NCBI GenBank assembly: GCA_039934135.1
Contig: JBDTMT010000142.1
Span: forward strand, 1-11,704
Direction of reading: 5' to 3'
Length of the DNA: 11,704 bases
Source of the DNA: JBDTMT01 sp039934135
GTDB taxonomy: Bacteria > Desulfobacterota > Binatia > HRBIN30 > CADEER01
The notes under the pieces were generated by a model, which had not been told where the DNA came from, did no database searches, and worked only from the letters and a program-made list of their open reading frames with translations. A program made the position numbers and the translations under genes. Positions 1-7,271 of the stretch are shown piece after piece (positions within the stretch are counted from its first letter, which is position 1; the number at the start of each line of letters is the position of its first letter).

Positions 1-10
1 TGCACCGCCA

Positions 11-30
11 GGCCGACACGGGGGTCGGCC
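11..30. terminator. GC-rich hairpin near left edge, possible terminator
   Basis: GGCCGAC (11-17) and GTCGGCC (24-30) form a perfect 7-bp stem with a 6-base loop. No T-run follows on either strand, so an intrinsic terminator is only a possibility. It would fit the end of a gene lying to the left of the window, which I cannot see. Confidence 0.3.
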
Positions 31-119
31 GGCTACCCGGATCCGCAGCTACGGTCGCCGCCCTTGGCCGCGGCGTGACTCATGGAAGTTTCAGGTCAGG
101 TCGGAACGGAATCGCCACC

Positions 120-148
120 AACAACCTAACAACCAACAACCAACAACC
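120..148. repeat. Short tandem heptamer repeat AACAACC
   Basis: Four copies of AACAACC lie at 120-126, 128-134, 135-141 and 142-148, with a single T inserted after the first. The tract is strikingly G-free on this strand within GC-rich surroundings. It sits about 90 bases upstream of the permease start, in the presumed leader or promoter region. I have no evidence that it has a function. Confidence 0.75.
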
Positions 149-235
149 TTTCCTGGGCCCAGCCCGGTCACTGGTCACGCTCTGATCCATCTCGCTGGTG
201 ACCTGACTAGCCAAGTCTGCTACGCGAGCCACGCC

Positions 236-1366
236 ATGGCCGACGCGGAGATTGCCCTCAGCCGTCCGCGACCGGACAGCATCGTGCTGCGCGTCGCCGG
301 GCCGTGGCGCATGGCGGCGGCGGCGCCGGATGCGACGCCGGTCGAGCAGGCGTTGGCCGGCGACCCGGCGCCGCAGCACCTCAGCTTCGATGCCGCCGGG
401 CTCGCCGCCTGGGACAGCAGCCTGCTGATCTTTCTCAACCGCGTCTCCGAGCAGGCGGCGGCGCGCGGCATTACCGTCGACCGCTCCGGCTTGCCGAAAG
501 GTGTCGAGCGCCTGCTGGCGCTGGCCGCCGCGGTGCCGGAGAAGTCGGACGCCAAAACGCATCCCGGCCATCCGTCGGCGCTGACGCGCGCCGGCCTTGC
601 CGTACTCGGATTCGCCGGTGGGACGCGCGAGTTCCTCACCTTCCTCGGGCAACTGGTGATGGCCTTCGGCGCCCTGCTGCTCGGCCGGGCGCGTTTCCGC
701 TGGTCCGACCTCGCCCTCTTCATTCAGCAGGCCGGCGCCGAAGCGCTGCCGATCGTCACGCTGATCAGCTTTCTGGTCGGCGTCATCATGGCCTTCGTCG
801 GCGCCGTACAGCTGCAGAAGTTCGGCGCCTCGATCTACATCGCCGATCTGGTCGGCATCGCGGTGGTCCGCGAGATGGGCGCCATGATGACCGGCATCGT
901 CATGGCCGGCCGCACCGGCGCCGCCTTCGCCGCGCAGCTCGGCACCATGAAGGTGACGCAGGAGATCGACGCGCTCACCACCATGGGCATCGACCCGATG
1001 CAATTCCTCGTCCTGCCGCGCGCCCTGGCGCTGTGTCTGATGATGCCGCTGCTGTGCCTGTATGCGGATCTGATCGGCATCATCGGCGGCGGCGTCATCG
1101 CCAACGGCATGCTCGACCTCAGCTGGCCGGTCTACTTCAATCAATTGTTCGCCGCCGTCAGCCTCACCGATCTCGCCGGCGGCATCTTCAAAGCCTCCGT
1201 CTACGGCGTGCTGATCGCGCTGGCCGGCTGCCTGCGCGGCATGGAAGCGGGGTCCAGCGCCGCCGCGGTCGGCGATGCCGCCACCTCCGCCGTGGTGCTC
1301 GGCATCGTGCTGATCGTCAGCTCCTGCGGCATCTTCGCCGTCAGTTTCTACATCTTGGGCATCTGA
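236..1366 (+). CDS. MlaE-family lipid ABC transporter permease with N-terminal STAS domain
   Basis: Inner-membrane permease of an Mla/MCE-type phospholipid transporter, 376 aa. Residues about 5-105 look like a STAS domain (GLAAWDSSL at 55-63), the role played by a separate MlaB in E. coli; here it is fused to the permease. Residues about 130-376 are the hydrophobic MlaE permease. They contain the conserved block AGRTGAAFAAQLG (224-236) followed by TQEIDALTTMGIDP (241-254), the family's coupling region, and further membrane helices at about 258-290 and 320-375. The total length fits STAS-MlaE fusions. The ATG at 236 keeps the whole STAS domain, although I see no clear Shine-Dalgarno before it. 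The stop overlaps the ATG of the next gene by one base, so it is the first visible gene of a tightly coupled operon. The family call is secure; the lipid substrate and transport direction are inferred. Confidence 0.93.
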   Translation: MADAEIALSRPRPDSIVLRVAGPWRMAAAAPDATPVEQALAGDPAPQHLSFDAAGLAAWDSSLLIFLNRVSEQAAARGITVDRSGLPKGVERLLALAAAVPEKSDAKTHPGHPSALTRAGLAVLGFAGGTREFLTFLGQLVMAFGALLLGRARFRWSDLALFIQQAGAEALPIVTLISFLVGVIMAFVGAVQLQKFGASIYIADLVGIAVVREMGAMMTGIVMAGRTGAAFAAQLGTMKVTQEIDALTTMGIDPMQFLVLPRALALCLMMPLLCLYADLIGIIGGGVIANGMLDLSWPVYFNQLFAAVSLTDLAGGIFKASVYGVLIALAGCLRGMEAGSSAAAVGDAATSAVVLGIVLIVSSCGIFAVSFYILGI

Positions 1367-2205
1367 TGGCGACGCCGCCCGAGCAGCCGACGCCGACCCC
1401 GTCCGCGCCGCCCGCGACCGGCGGCGACGCCAAAGGCGAGGCGCGCATCACGGTGCGCGACCTGACCATGGCGTTCGGCGATTTCGTCGTCATGCGCGAC
1501 CTCAATTTCACGGTGAGTCGCGGCGACATCTTCATCATCATGGGCGGCAGCGGCTGCGGCAAAAGCACCTTGCTCAAGCACCTCATCGGCCTCATCGAGC
1601 CGGCCAAGGGCGAGATCCTTTACGACGAAGTGAACTTCACCCGCGCCGCGCCGGAGGAGCGCGAGCGCCTGCTGCGCGGCGTCGGCATCCTCTATCAGAG
1701 CGGCGCGCTGTTCAGCTCGATGACGCTGGCCGAGAACATCGGTGTGCCGCTCGGCGAATTCACCTCGCTGAGCCCGGCCGATATCCGCGAAGTGGCGTCG
1801 CTGAAGCTGGCCCTGGTCGGGCTCAAGGGCTTCGAGGATTTCTACCCCTCGCAGATCAGCGGCGGCATGCAGAAGCGCGCCGGCCTGGCGCGCGCCATGG
1901 CGCTCGACCCCGACATCCTCTACTTCGACGAGCCCTCCGCCGGGCTCGACCCGATCAGCTCGCGGCTGCTCGACGATCTCATCCTCGAGCTGCGCGACAG
2001 TCTGGGCGCCACCGTCGTGGTGGTCACCCACGAGTTGCCGAGCATCTTCACCATCGGCAACAACAGCGTCTTCCTCGATGCGGACACGCGCACCATGATC
2101 GCCCACGGCGATCCCAAGGCATTGCGCGATCACGGCGACGCGAAAGTGCGGCGCTTCCTGACCCGCGGCAAGGACGACGCGGAGGCCACCGCCGCGCATG
2201 GGTAA
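1366..2205 (+). CDS. MlaF-family lipid ABC transporter ATP-binding protein
   Basis: Cytoplasmic ATPase, 279 aa, that powers the MlaE-type permease encoded just upstream. All ABC motifs are present: Walker A GGSGCGKST (60-68), Q-loop glutamine Q111 in LYQSGALFSSM, signature ISGGMQKR (164-171), Walker B ILYFDEP (184-190) with catalytic E189, D-loop SAGLDP (191-196) and H-loop H222. The 'LYQSGALFSSMT' and 'SGGMQKRAGLARA' wording is typical of MlaF rather than of importer ATPases. An unusual Pro/Thr-rich N-terminal extension (about residues 4-18) precedes the domain and looks disordered. The start ATG overlaps the permease stop (ATGA-like coupling by one base), and the 3' end overlaps the MCE gene by 8 bases, implying translational coupling. 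Confidence 0.95.
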   Translation: MATPPEQPTPTPSAPPATGGDAKGEARITVRDLTMAFGDFVVMRDLNFTVSRGDIFIIMGGSGCGKSTLLKHLIGLIEPAKGEILYDEVNFTRAAPEERERLLRGVGILYQSGALFSSMTLAENIGVPLGEFTSLSPADIREVASLKLALVGLKGFEDFYPSQISGGMQKRAGLARAMALDPDILYFDEPSAGLDPISSRLLDDLILELRDSLGATVVVVTHELPSIFTIGNNSVFLDADTRTMIAHGDPKALRDHGDAKVRRFLTRGKDDAEATAAHG

Positions 2206-3163
2206 GAAGGTCAATCCCGCCGTCATCGGCGCCTTCGTCATCGGCGCCGTCGCCCTCGCCGTGCTGGCGGTGATCGTCTTCGGCTCCGGGCAGATCTTCA
2301 AGAAGACGCGCCCGTACGTCATGTACTTCCCCGGCTCGGTCAACGGCCTCAGCGTCGGCTCGCCGGTGAAGTTCCGCGGCGTGCAGCTCGGCCAGGTGAC
2401 CAACATCGAGCTGGTGTTCGACGCCAAGGAGGACAATCGCGTCCCGCGCATTCCGGTCTACGTCGAGCTCGACCCGGCCAAGATCATCGTCGAGGGCACG
2501 GAAATGAAGTTGAGCGACCCGAAGATGTTGCAGGCGTTCATCGCTCACGGGCTGCGGGCGCAATTGCAGTCGCAGAGCCTGGTGACCGGCCTGCTGTTCG
2601 TGCAGCTCGACTTCTTTCCGGACAGCGAGGTGCGGTTCGTCAACCCGCCGGGCTCCTGGCCGTCGGAGCTGCCGACCATCTCGTCGACTCTGGAACAGGC
2701 GCAGACGGCGGCGCGCGAAATCATCGACGAGCTGCGCTCGATCAAGGTCGGACCGGTCATTCAGCAAATCAGCGAGACGCTGCAGAGCATCAACGACCTG
2801 GTCAACTCGCCGGCGGTGAAGGATACCCTCAACGCCCTGCCCGCGACGGTGAAAAGCCTCGACCGCACCATCGACAGCGCGCGCCAGCTGCTGACCAAGA
2901 TCGACGGCGAAGTGTCGCCGATCGGCAAACAGCTCGACGCGACCCTGGCACAGACCAAACAGACGATGGCGGCGGTCGAGAAAACTGCCGGCAGTGCCAC
3001 CACACTCATCGAGCCGGGCTCGCCGCTCGACTACCAGCTGCGTAAGGCGTTGCAGGATCTCGGCAGCGCGGCGCGCTCGATCCAGCAGTTCGCCGACTAT
3101 CTCGAGCGCAATCCGAGCGCGCTCATCTACGGCAAACCCGCGCCGGAGGGAGCCCCGAAATGA
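2198..3163 (+). CDS. MlaD-family MCE protein with long helical C-terminal tail
   Basis: Membrane-anchored substrate-binding subunit of the Mla-type transporter, 321 aa. It has one transmembrane helix at about 8-29 and a single MCE domain at about 38-140, recognisable from GSPVKFRGVQLGQV (54-67) and the hydrophobic stretch LVTGLLFVQLDF (128-139). A long, mostly helical, Gln/Thr/Lys-rich region (about 160-300) follows, ending in the SALIYGKP motif common near the C-terminus of such proteins. Known MCE proteins form hexamers whose helices make a hydrophobic channel or needle. The tail here is much longer than that of E. coli MlaD, so a needle-like reach across the periplasm is likely (inference). 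GGAGG at 2181-2185 precedes the ATG. The start lies inside the ATPase gene and the end overlaps the lipoprotein gene by 4 bases. Confidence 0.93.
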   Translation: MGKKVNPAVIGAFVIGAVALAVLAVIVFGSGQIFKKTRPYVMYFPGSVNGLSVGSPVKFRGVQLGQVTNIELVFDAKEDNRVPRIPVYVELDPAKIIVEGTEMKLSDPKMLQAFIAHGLRAQLQSQSLVTGLLFVQLDFFPDSEVRFVNPPGSWPSELPTISSTLEQAQTAAREIIDELRSIKVGPVIQQISETLQSINDLVNSPAVKDTLNALPATVKSLDRTIDSARQLLTKIDGEVSPIGKQLDATLAQTKQTMAAVEKTAGSATTLIEPGSPLDYQLRKALQDLGSAARSIQQFADYLERNPSALIYGKPAPEGAPK

Positions 3164-3753
3164 TCCCCGCTCTGCGCACCCCCCTGACCCTCATGGCGCT
3201 CGCGATGCTCGCCGGCTGTACGCTGCTCTCCGGTCCGCAGGGCGAGCCGACGCGCTTCTACGTCCTCACCGCGCCGCCGGCGGCGCCGGGGATGTCGCCG
3301 CTGCGCCTCGGCCTCGGCCCGGTGCACTTCCCCGGCTACCTGGATCGGCCGCAGATGGCGCGGCGAGTCGATGACAACCGCGTCGCGTATGTCGAATCGG
3401 CGCGCTGGGCGGAGCCGCTCAAGGACAATTTCGAGCACGTCCTGGCCGCCAATCTCGGCGGCCTGCTCGGCACCGACCGCGTCATCCGCTTTCCCTGGTA
3501 TCGCACCGCGCCGATCGACTACGCCGTGACGGTCGAGGTCTCGCGCTTCGAGCGCCAGCCCGGTGACGACGTGGCGCTGATCGCGCGCTGGACGCTGCGC
3601 GACGGCAAGTCCGGCGATCCGCTGGCCGCCGACCTCGCCGACCTGCACCGCCCGGCCTCGACCCCGGACCAAACCGCCGCCGCGCTCAGCGCCGTGACCG
3701 CCGAGCTGGCGCAGCAGATCGCCGATGCCGTCGCCAAGCTGCCGCGACGTTAG
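3160..3753 (+). CDS. PqiC/YmbA-like ABC-transport auxiliary lipoprotein
   Basis: Lipoprotein of 197 aa, probably in the outer membrane. The signal peptide (1-19) ends in lipobox LAGC with Cys20 as the lipidated residue. After it comes the family's opening, TRFYVLTAPP, a first beta segment (RLGLGPVHFPGYLDRPQMARR), and then RWAEPLKDNFEHVLAANL. This pattern (ABC_trans_aux, formerly DUF330) is that of E. coli PqiC. In the Pqi system, PqiC works with the MCE needle PqiB at the outer membrane. Here it is the fourth gene of an MlaE-MlaF-MlaD operon, so it most likely receives the MCE tail at the outer membrane. ATGA overlap with the MCE gene and GGAGGG at 3145-3150 support the start. This is the last gene of the operon. 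Confidence 0.88.
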   Translation: MIPALRTPLTLMALAMLAGCTLLSGPQGEPTRFYVLTAPPAAPGMSPLRLGLGPVHFPGYLDRPQMARRVDDNRVAYVESARWAEPLKDNFEHVLAANLGGLLGTDRVIRFPWYRTAPIDYAVTVEVSRFERQPGDDVALIARWTLRDGKSGDPLAADLADLHRPASTPDQTAAALSAVTAELAQQIADAVAKLPRR

Positions 3754-3760
3754 CCTTCAT

Positions 3761-3928
3761 GAGACAGAAACAGTTCAACGCAGCGGCGCAGAGTCCGCGG
3801 ATGACGCCGGGGAAACGATGTCTGAGGTGGAAACCGGATCTCAATCAGCGATGCGATTAGCTCAGGCAACTTTCCAGATCTTCTAACTCTGGGTGCTCTG
3901 CGTCTCTGCGTTGAAAGTTTTCTGTCGC
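3761..3928. repeat. Long imperfect inverted repeat between convergent genes
   Basis: The left arm 3761-3793 and the reverse complement of the right arm 3896-3928 agree at 27 of 33 positions by eye. The core, TTCAACGCAGCGGCGCAGAG (3774-3793) against the inverted CTCTGCGTCTCTGCGTTGAA (3896-3915), agrees at 18 of 20. The spacer is 102 bases. It occupies most of the 198-bp gap between the lipoprotein genes ending at 3753 (+) and 3951 (-). The CGCAGAGACGCAGAG wording resembles a short dispersed intergenic repeat I recall from many environmental genomes. It could act as a two-way terminator or be a non-autonomous repeat element; neither is shown. Confidence 0.75.
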
Positions 3929-3950
3929 ATCAAGGCACACACAGCGTGCC

Positions 3951-5477
3951 CTACTCGGCCAGCACCAGGACCGACGCGGTCGGACCGGACGGAGTGTTGG
4001 CGGCGGGGATGGGCAGCACCAGCGCCGCCCCATTGCTGTCGCCCCACGCGTCGCAGTCAAACGGCACGCCGACATGTGACAGGGACGCGAGCACCGCGCC
4101 GCCGGCGTCGGTCGACTGCGCCGTGGCGCGGGCGGTGGTGAACGCGCCGGCGAAGGAAGCATTGTACGTCGCTTCGCGGCAGCCGCCCGGCGTCCCGAAC
4201 GGGAGCAGCACCATCGCGACCGGGGCATTGAGCAACGCGCCGCCGGTACCGGCCGGCAGCCCCAGCCCGGTGTCGACGCTGATGCGCGTGTCGTCGAGCC
4301 GTTGCGTCGCCACGACATCGAGCGCCGAGGTTGCGCCGCAGTCGAGCAACCCGCTGCTGCCACGCGATTCGATCCGCAGACAGAGCGTCGAGCCATCCAG
4401 GAGCGGAACGTCGATGCGCGCGTCCTGACGCAGCGTCAGTTGGTGGATGCCGCCGCCGATGTCAGTGCCGGCGCACAATCGCAACGGTTGGATGTACCAA
4501 GCGCTGTCTGACACGTCGCCTTCCGCGACGGTGCTGTAAAACGCACTCGTCGGGTGGTTCAGCGGCCTGAAGGCGTGCTCGCCGAGGCCGCCGTTGCAGT
4601 CGAACGGCACGTCGCCGGCGACGTGGACGACGATCTCCATCACCTGGCTGACGACGCCGGCGACGTCGCGCAGGCGGGCCGCGACGATCGTGTCGCCGGT
4701 CTGGAACGCCCACGGCTTTGCGATCGGCAGACAGAACTGGATGGTGCTGTCCGGGCTGACGAAATCGAACTCGGCCGAGAGATCGCGCGTGCACGCGTTG
4801 AGGCCTTGCTGGCGCGCGACGGGCTGTCCGGTGCCGTCGTTGACGCGGCAGCCGAGATCAGCGATCGCGTCGGTCACCATCGCGTCGTCGGAAAACTCCA
4901 ACGGCGTAACGGCGGGCACGCCGCCGACTAACGGCGGATCGTTGTCGCAGACCGTCGGGCTGCCGTCGCCCAAGGGTCGCGAGACAATGATCTCGAGACC
5001 GGGCGGCAGACCGCCGGGATCGTAGGCGAGTGAATTGATCGGTCGGCGGCCGGCGTGGCCCTCGACGTACAACGTCATGCCCTGGCCGGTGGCGCGCATG
5101 AAGATCGGCCGCCCAGCCTCGTCGAACGCGTCCGGCAGCTGCGGCAGGTCGTCGGCCCGCGCCACGCCGAACGCCGAGATGCGCGGCGCGACCGTCGGCG
5201 TCGGGGTCGGCGTCGGCGTGTCCGTCGGCGTCGGCGTGTCCGTTGGCGGCGCGGTGGCCGTCGGCGGCGGCGCCGTGGAGGTCGGTGGGACCGTGGAGCT
5301 CGGCGGCACGGTCGACGTCGCCGTCGGCAGTGGACTCGCCGAGTGGCTCGCGGTCGGCGGCTGCGTCGCCGTCACCGTGGCGGTACGCGCCGCTGTCGGC
5401 CGCTTGTCGTCATCGCCGCACCCGACTCCCAGCACCAGCATCGGCACGATCACCAGCCCCAGGCGCCGTGAAAACAT
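3951..5477 (-). CDS. Uncharacterised lipoprotein with Thr/Pro-rich linker and two Cys-containing modules
   Basis: Exported protein of 508 aa; function not recognised. Hydrophobic signal residues 6-19 lead to GVGC with Cys20 as the likely lipidation site (imperfect lipobox), then an acidic GDDD. Residues about 26-98 are a low-complexity Thr/Pro/Ala/Ser linker, including repeated PTDTPTPT units. The globular part has ten cysteines (177, 210, 229, 249, 294, 335, 366, 380, 433, 475). It seems to hold two modules, about 100-290 and 290-508, and each of the segments VPFDCN (290-295) and VPFDCD (471-476) marks a similar turn. I associate this architecture with uncharacterised surface proteins of Binatia-like bacteria. 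The ATG at 5477 was chosen over longer possibilities because GGAGGGG (5484-5490) lies 6 bases before it and the signal peptide begins there; upstream sequence would overlap prfC. It is convergent with the Mla operon. Confidence 0.82.
   Translation of the reverse strand: MFSRRLGLVIVPMLVLGVGCGDDDKRPTAARTATVTATQPPTASHSASPLPTATSTVPPSSTVPPTSTAPPPTATAPPTDTPTPTDTPTPTPTPTVAPRISAFGVARADDLPQLPDAFDEAGRPIFMRATGQGMTLYVEGHAGRRPINSLAYDPGGLPPGLEIIVSRPLGDGSPTVCDNDPPLVGGVPAVTPLEFSDDAMVTDAIADLGCRVNDGTGQPVARQQGLNACTRDLSAEFDFVSPDSTIQFCLPIAKPWAFQTGDTIVAARLRDVAGVVSQVMEIVVHVAGDVPFDCNGGLGEHAFRPLNHPTSAFYSTVAEGDVSDSAWYIQPLRLCAGTDIGGGIHQLTLRQDARIDVPLLDGSTLCLRIESRGSSGLLDCGATSALDVVATQRLDDTRISVDTGLGLPAGTGGALLNAPVAMVLLPFGTPGGCREATYNASFAGAFTTARATAQSTDAGGAVLASLSHVGVPFDCDAWGDSNGAALVLPIPAANTPSGPTASVLVLAE
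5193..5282 (-). repeat. Hexamer-rich low-complexity tract encoding the Thr/Pro linker
   Basis: Iterated GTCGGC/GTGTCC-type hexamers on the (+) strand encode the PTPT/PTDT linker of the lipoprotein on the (-) strand. Because the unit is six bases, copy-number change would keep the frame and only change linker length. Confidence 0.7.
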
Positions 5478-5622
5478 GATTCTCCCCTCCGCCGCCGACG
5501 CTATGAGGCCGATGACAATAATTGCAACCAGCTCCGCCGGCGTCCCAACCGCGGCCGCGTCGTCGGCGCGCACCGTCGGGTACCTGGGTTGCCCGGCGGC
5601 GCGCGACGCGGCATGAAGGCGG
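5478..5622. promoter_or_regulatory. Divergent intergenic region with AT-rich island
   Basis: This 145-bp gap separates the lipoprotein gene (-) from prfC (+) and must hold the promoter for the lipoprotein and probably one for prfC. A short AT-rich island (5514-5526, GACAATAATTGCA on the + strand) stands out from GC-rich flanks. On the (-) strand it supplies TTGCAA, a weak -35-like sequence, but I find no convincing -10 at the right spacing. The role is inferred from gene orientation. Confidence 0.4.
5484..5490 (-). promoter_or_regulatory. Strong Shine-Dalgarno that sets the lipoprotein start
   Basis: GGAGGGG on the (-) strand, 6 bases before the ATG at 5477. It is the reason for rejecting the upstream in-frame starts that run into prfC. 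Confidence 0.8.
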
Positions 5623-7242
5623 ATGGCCGAAACGCAGGAGGACCTGCGCCGTGAGGTAGAGCGCCGGCGAACCTTCGCCATCATCTCCCACCCCGACGCC
5701 GGCAAGACGACGCTGACCGAGAAGCTGCTGCTCTACGGCGGCGCCGTGCGCCTGGCCGGGTCGGTGAAGCAGCGCCGCGCCGAGCGCCACGCCACCAGCG
5801 ACTGGATGGCGCTCGAGCGCGAGCGCGGCATCTCCATCGCCACCAGCGTGATGCAGTTCCCCTACCACGGGTTCGAGCTCAACCTGCTCGACACGCCGGG
5901 CCACAACGACTTCAGCGAGGATACCTACCGCACCCTCGCCGCCGCCGACTGCGCCGTCATGCTGATCGACAGCGCCAAGGGCATCGAGCCGCAGACCATC
6001 AAGCTGTTCCAGGTCTGCCGCGCCCGCCAGATGCCGATCGTCACGTTCATCAACAAGCTCGACCGGCACGGCCGCGAACCGATGGATCTGCTCGACGAGA
6101 TCGAGCGCGTGCTCGACATGCCGTGCAGCCCGATCAACTGGCCGATCGGTTCAGGCCCCGAGTTCCAGGGCGTCTACGACCGCGACAGCCACCAGCTGCT
6201 GCGCTTCGAGCGCGGCGCCTCGGCGGCCCACAAAGCCGCCATGCAGGTGGCCAGCCTCGATGACCCGGCGCTGCGCCAGACCATCGGCGCGCACGCCCAC
6301 CAGCAACTGCTCGACGAGATCGCGCTGCTGCAGGGCGCCGGCACCGGCTTCGACCTCGAGGCGTTCCGCGCCGGCATGCTGTCGCCGGTGTTCTTCGGCA
6401 GCGCGCTGACCAACTTCGGCATCGAGCCGTTCCTCGACCGCTTTCTCGAGCTGGCGCCGTCGCCGCTGCCGCGCCACAGCGCCGCCGGCGACGTGGCGCC
6501 CGACGCGCCGTTCTTCTCCGGCTTCGTCTTCAAGATCCAGGCGAACATGGATCCGCTGCACCGCGACCGCGTCGCCTTCGTGCGCGTCTGCTCCGGCCGC
6601 TTCACGCGCGGCATGGACGTCATCCACGTGCGCACCGGCAAGTCGCTGTCGCTGAACAAGTCGATGCAGCTGAAGGCGCAGGAGCGCATCCTGATCGACG
6701 AAGCCTATGCCGGCGACATCGTCGGCCTGTGGGATCCCGGCGTACTGCGCATCGGCGACACCATCAGCGAACGGCGCGACGTCGAGTTCGACGGCATCCC
6801 GCGCTTCTCGCCGGAGCGCTTCGTGCGCGTCGTGCTCACCGAGCCGTTCAAACGCAAGCAGCTCAAGAAGGGCCTCGACCAGCTCACCGAGGAAGGCGTC
6901 GTGCAGGTCTTCTTCGACCGCCACCGCCTCGAACGCGAGCCGATTCTCGGCGCCGTCGGACAGCTGCAGTTCGAGGTCATGCAGTACCGCCTGGAGCACG
7001 AGTACAACGTGCCGGTGCGCTTCGAGCCGTTGAAGTTCCAGCACGCCCGCTGGGTCGGCAACCCCAACTTCGACCCCGACGACTTCGAGCACAAAGCCAA
7101 CGCCACCTGCCTGCTCGACGTCGAGGGGCGTCCGCTGGTGCTGTTCGAAAACGACTTCCGCCTGCAGCGCGCCCTGGCCACCTACCCCGAGCTCGACTTC
7201 ATCGCCGCGGTGCAGCCGGGGCGCAGCAAAGCCGCGGCGTAG
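5623..7242 (+). CDS. prfC: Peptide chain release factor 3 (RF3)
   Basis: Translational GTPase, 539 aa, that recycles RF1/RF2 from the ribosome after stop-codon hydrolysis. G1 P-loop SHPDAGKTT (22-30), switch region RGISIATSVMQF (68-79), G3 DTPGHNDFSEDTYR (90-103) and G4 NKLD (144-147) are all intact. The wording around them (GGAVRLAGSVKQRRAERHATSDWM, quoted here only in part, residues 39-62) and WPIGSGPEFQGVYDR are typical of RF3 and distinguish it from EF-G and LepA. Domain II (about 290-390) and the RF3 C-terminal domain (about 390-539) follow. Length matches the E. coli protein (529 aa). A purine-rich AAGGCGG directly precedes the ATG, with rather short spacing. It is divergent from the lipoprotein gene and followed 29 bases later by a secreted protein gene, which may share its transcript. 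Confidence 0.95.
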   Translation: MAETQEDLRREVERRRTFAIISHPDAGKTTLTEKLLLYGGAVRLAGSVKQRRAERHATSDWMALERERGISIATSVMQFPYHGFELNLLDTPGHNDFSEDTYRTLAAADCAVMLIDSAKGIEPQTIKLFQVCRARQMPIVTFINKLDRHGREPMDLLDEIERVLDMPCSPINWPIGSGPEFQGVYDRDSHQLLRFERGASAAHKAAMQVASLDDPALRQTIGAHAHQQLLDEIALLQGAGTGFDLEAFRAGMLSPVFFGSALTNFGIEPFLDRFLELAPSPLPRHSAAGDVAPDAPFFSGFVFKIQANMDPLHRDRVAFVRVCSGRFTRGMDVIHVRTGKSLSLNKSMQLKAQERILIDEAYAGDIVGLWDPGVLRIGDTISERRDVEFDGIPRFSPERFVRVVLTEPFKRKQLKKGLDQLTEEGVVQVFFDRHRLEREPILGAVGQLQFEVMQYRLEHEYNVPVRFEPLKFQHARWVGNPNFDPDDFEHKANATCLLDVEGRPLVLFENDFRLQRALATYPELDFIAAVQPGRSKAAA

Positions 7243-7271
7243 AGCGCGGACCGGCGCGACGGTCGACACTG

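Noticed and set aside
304..2205. A long (+) frame of over 600 codons spanning most of the permease gene and the ATPase gene
   Set aside because: Only its last 279 codons, from the ATG at 1366, are real (MlaF). The upstream part is Arg/Ala/Gly-rich shadow of the permease in another frame.
1348..2451. A 367-codon (-) frame opposite the ATPase and MCE genes
   Set aside because: Its composition is the usual His/Arg/Gly/Glu-rich antisense product of GC-rich genes, and both opposite-strand genes have clear family motifs.
5055..5616. (+) frames with VGVGVGVS or poly-Arg content opposite the Thr/Pro linker
   Set aside because: They are products of the low-complexity linker tract read on the wrong strand.
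5478..5705. Upstream extension of the lipoprotein gene into prfC
   Set aside because: The signal peptide and a strong ribosome-binding site place the start at 5477; the extension would bury the signal peptide and overlap prfC.
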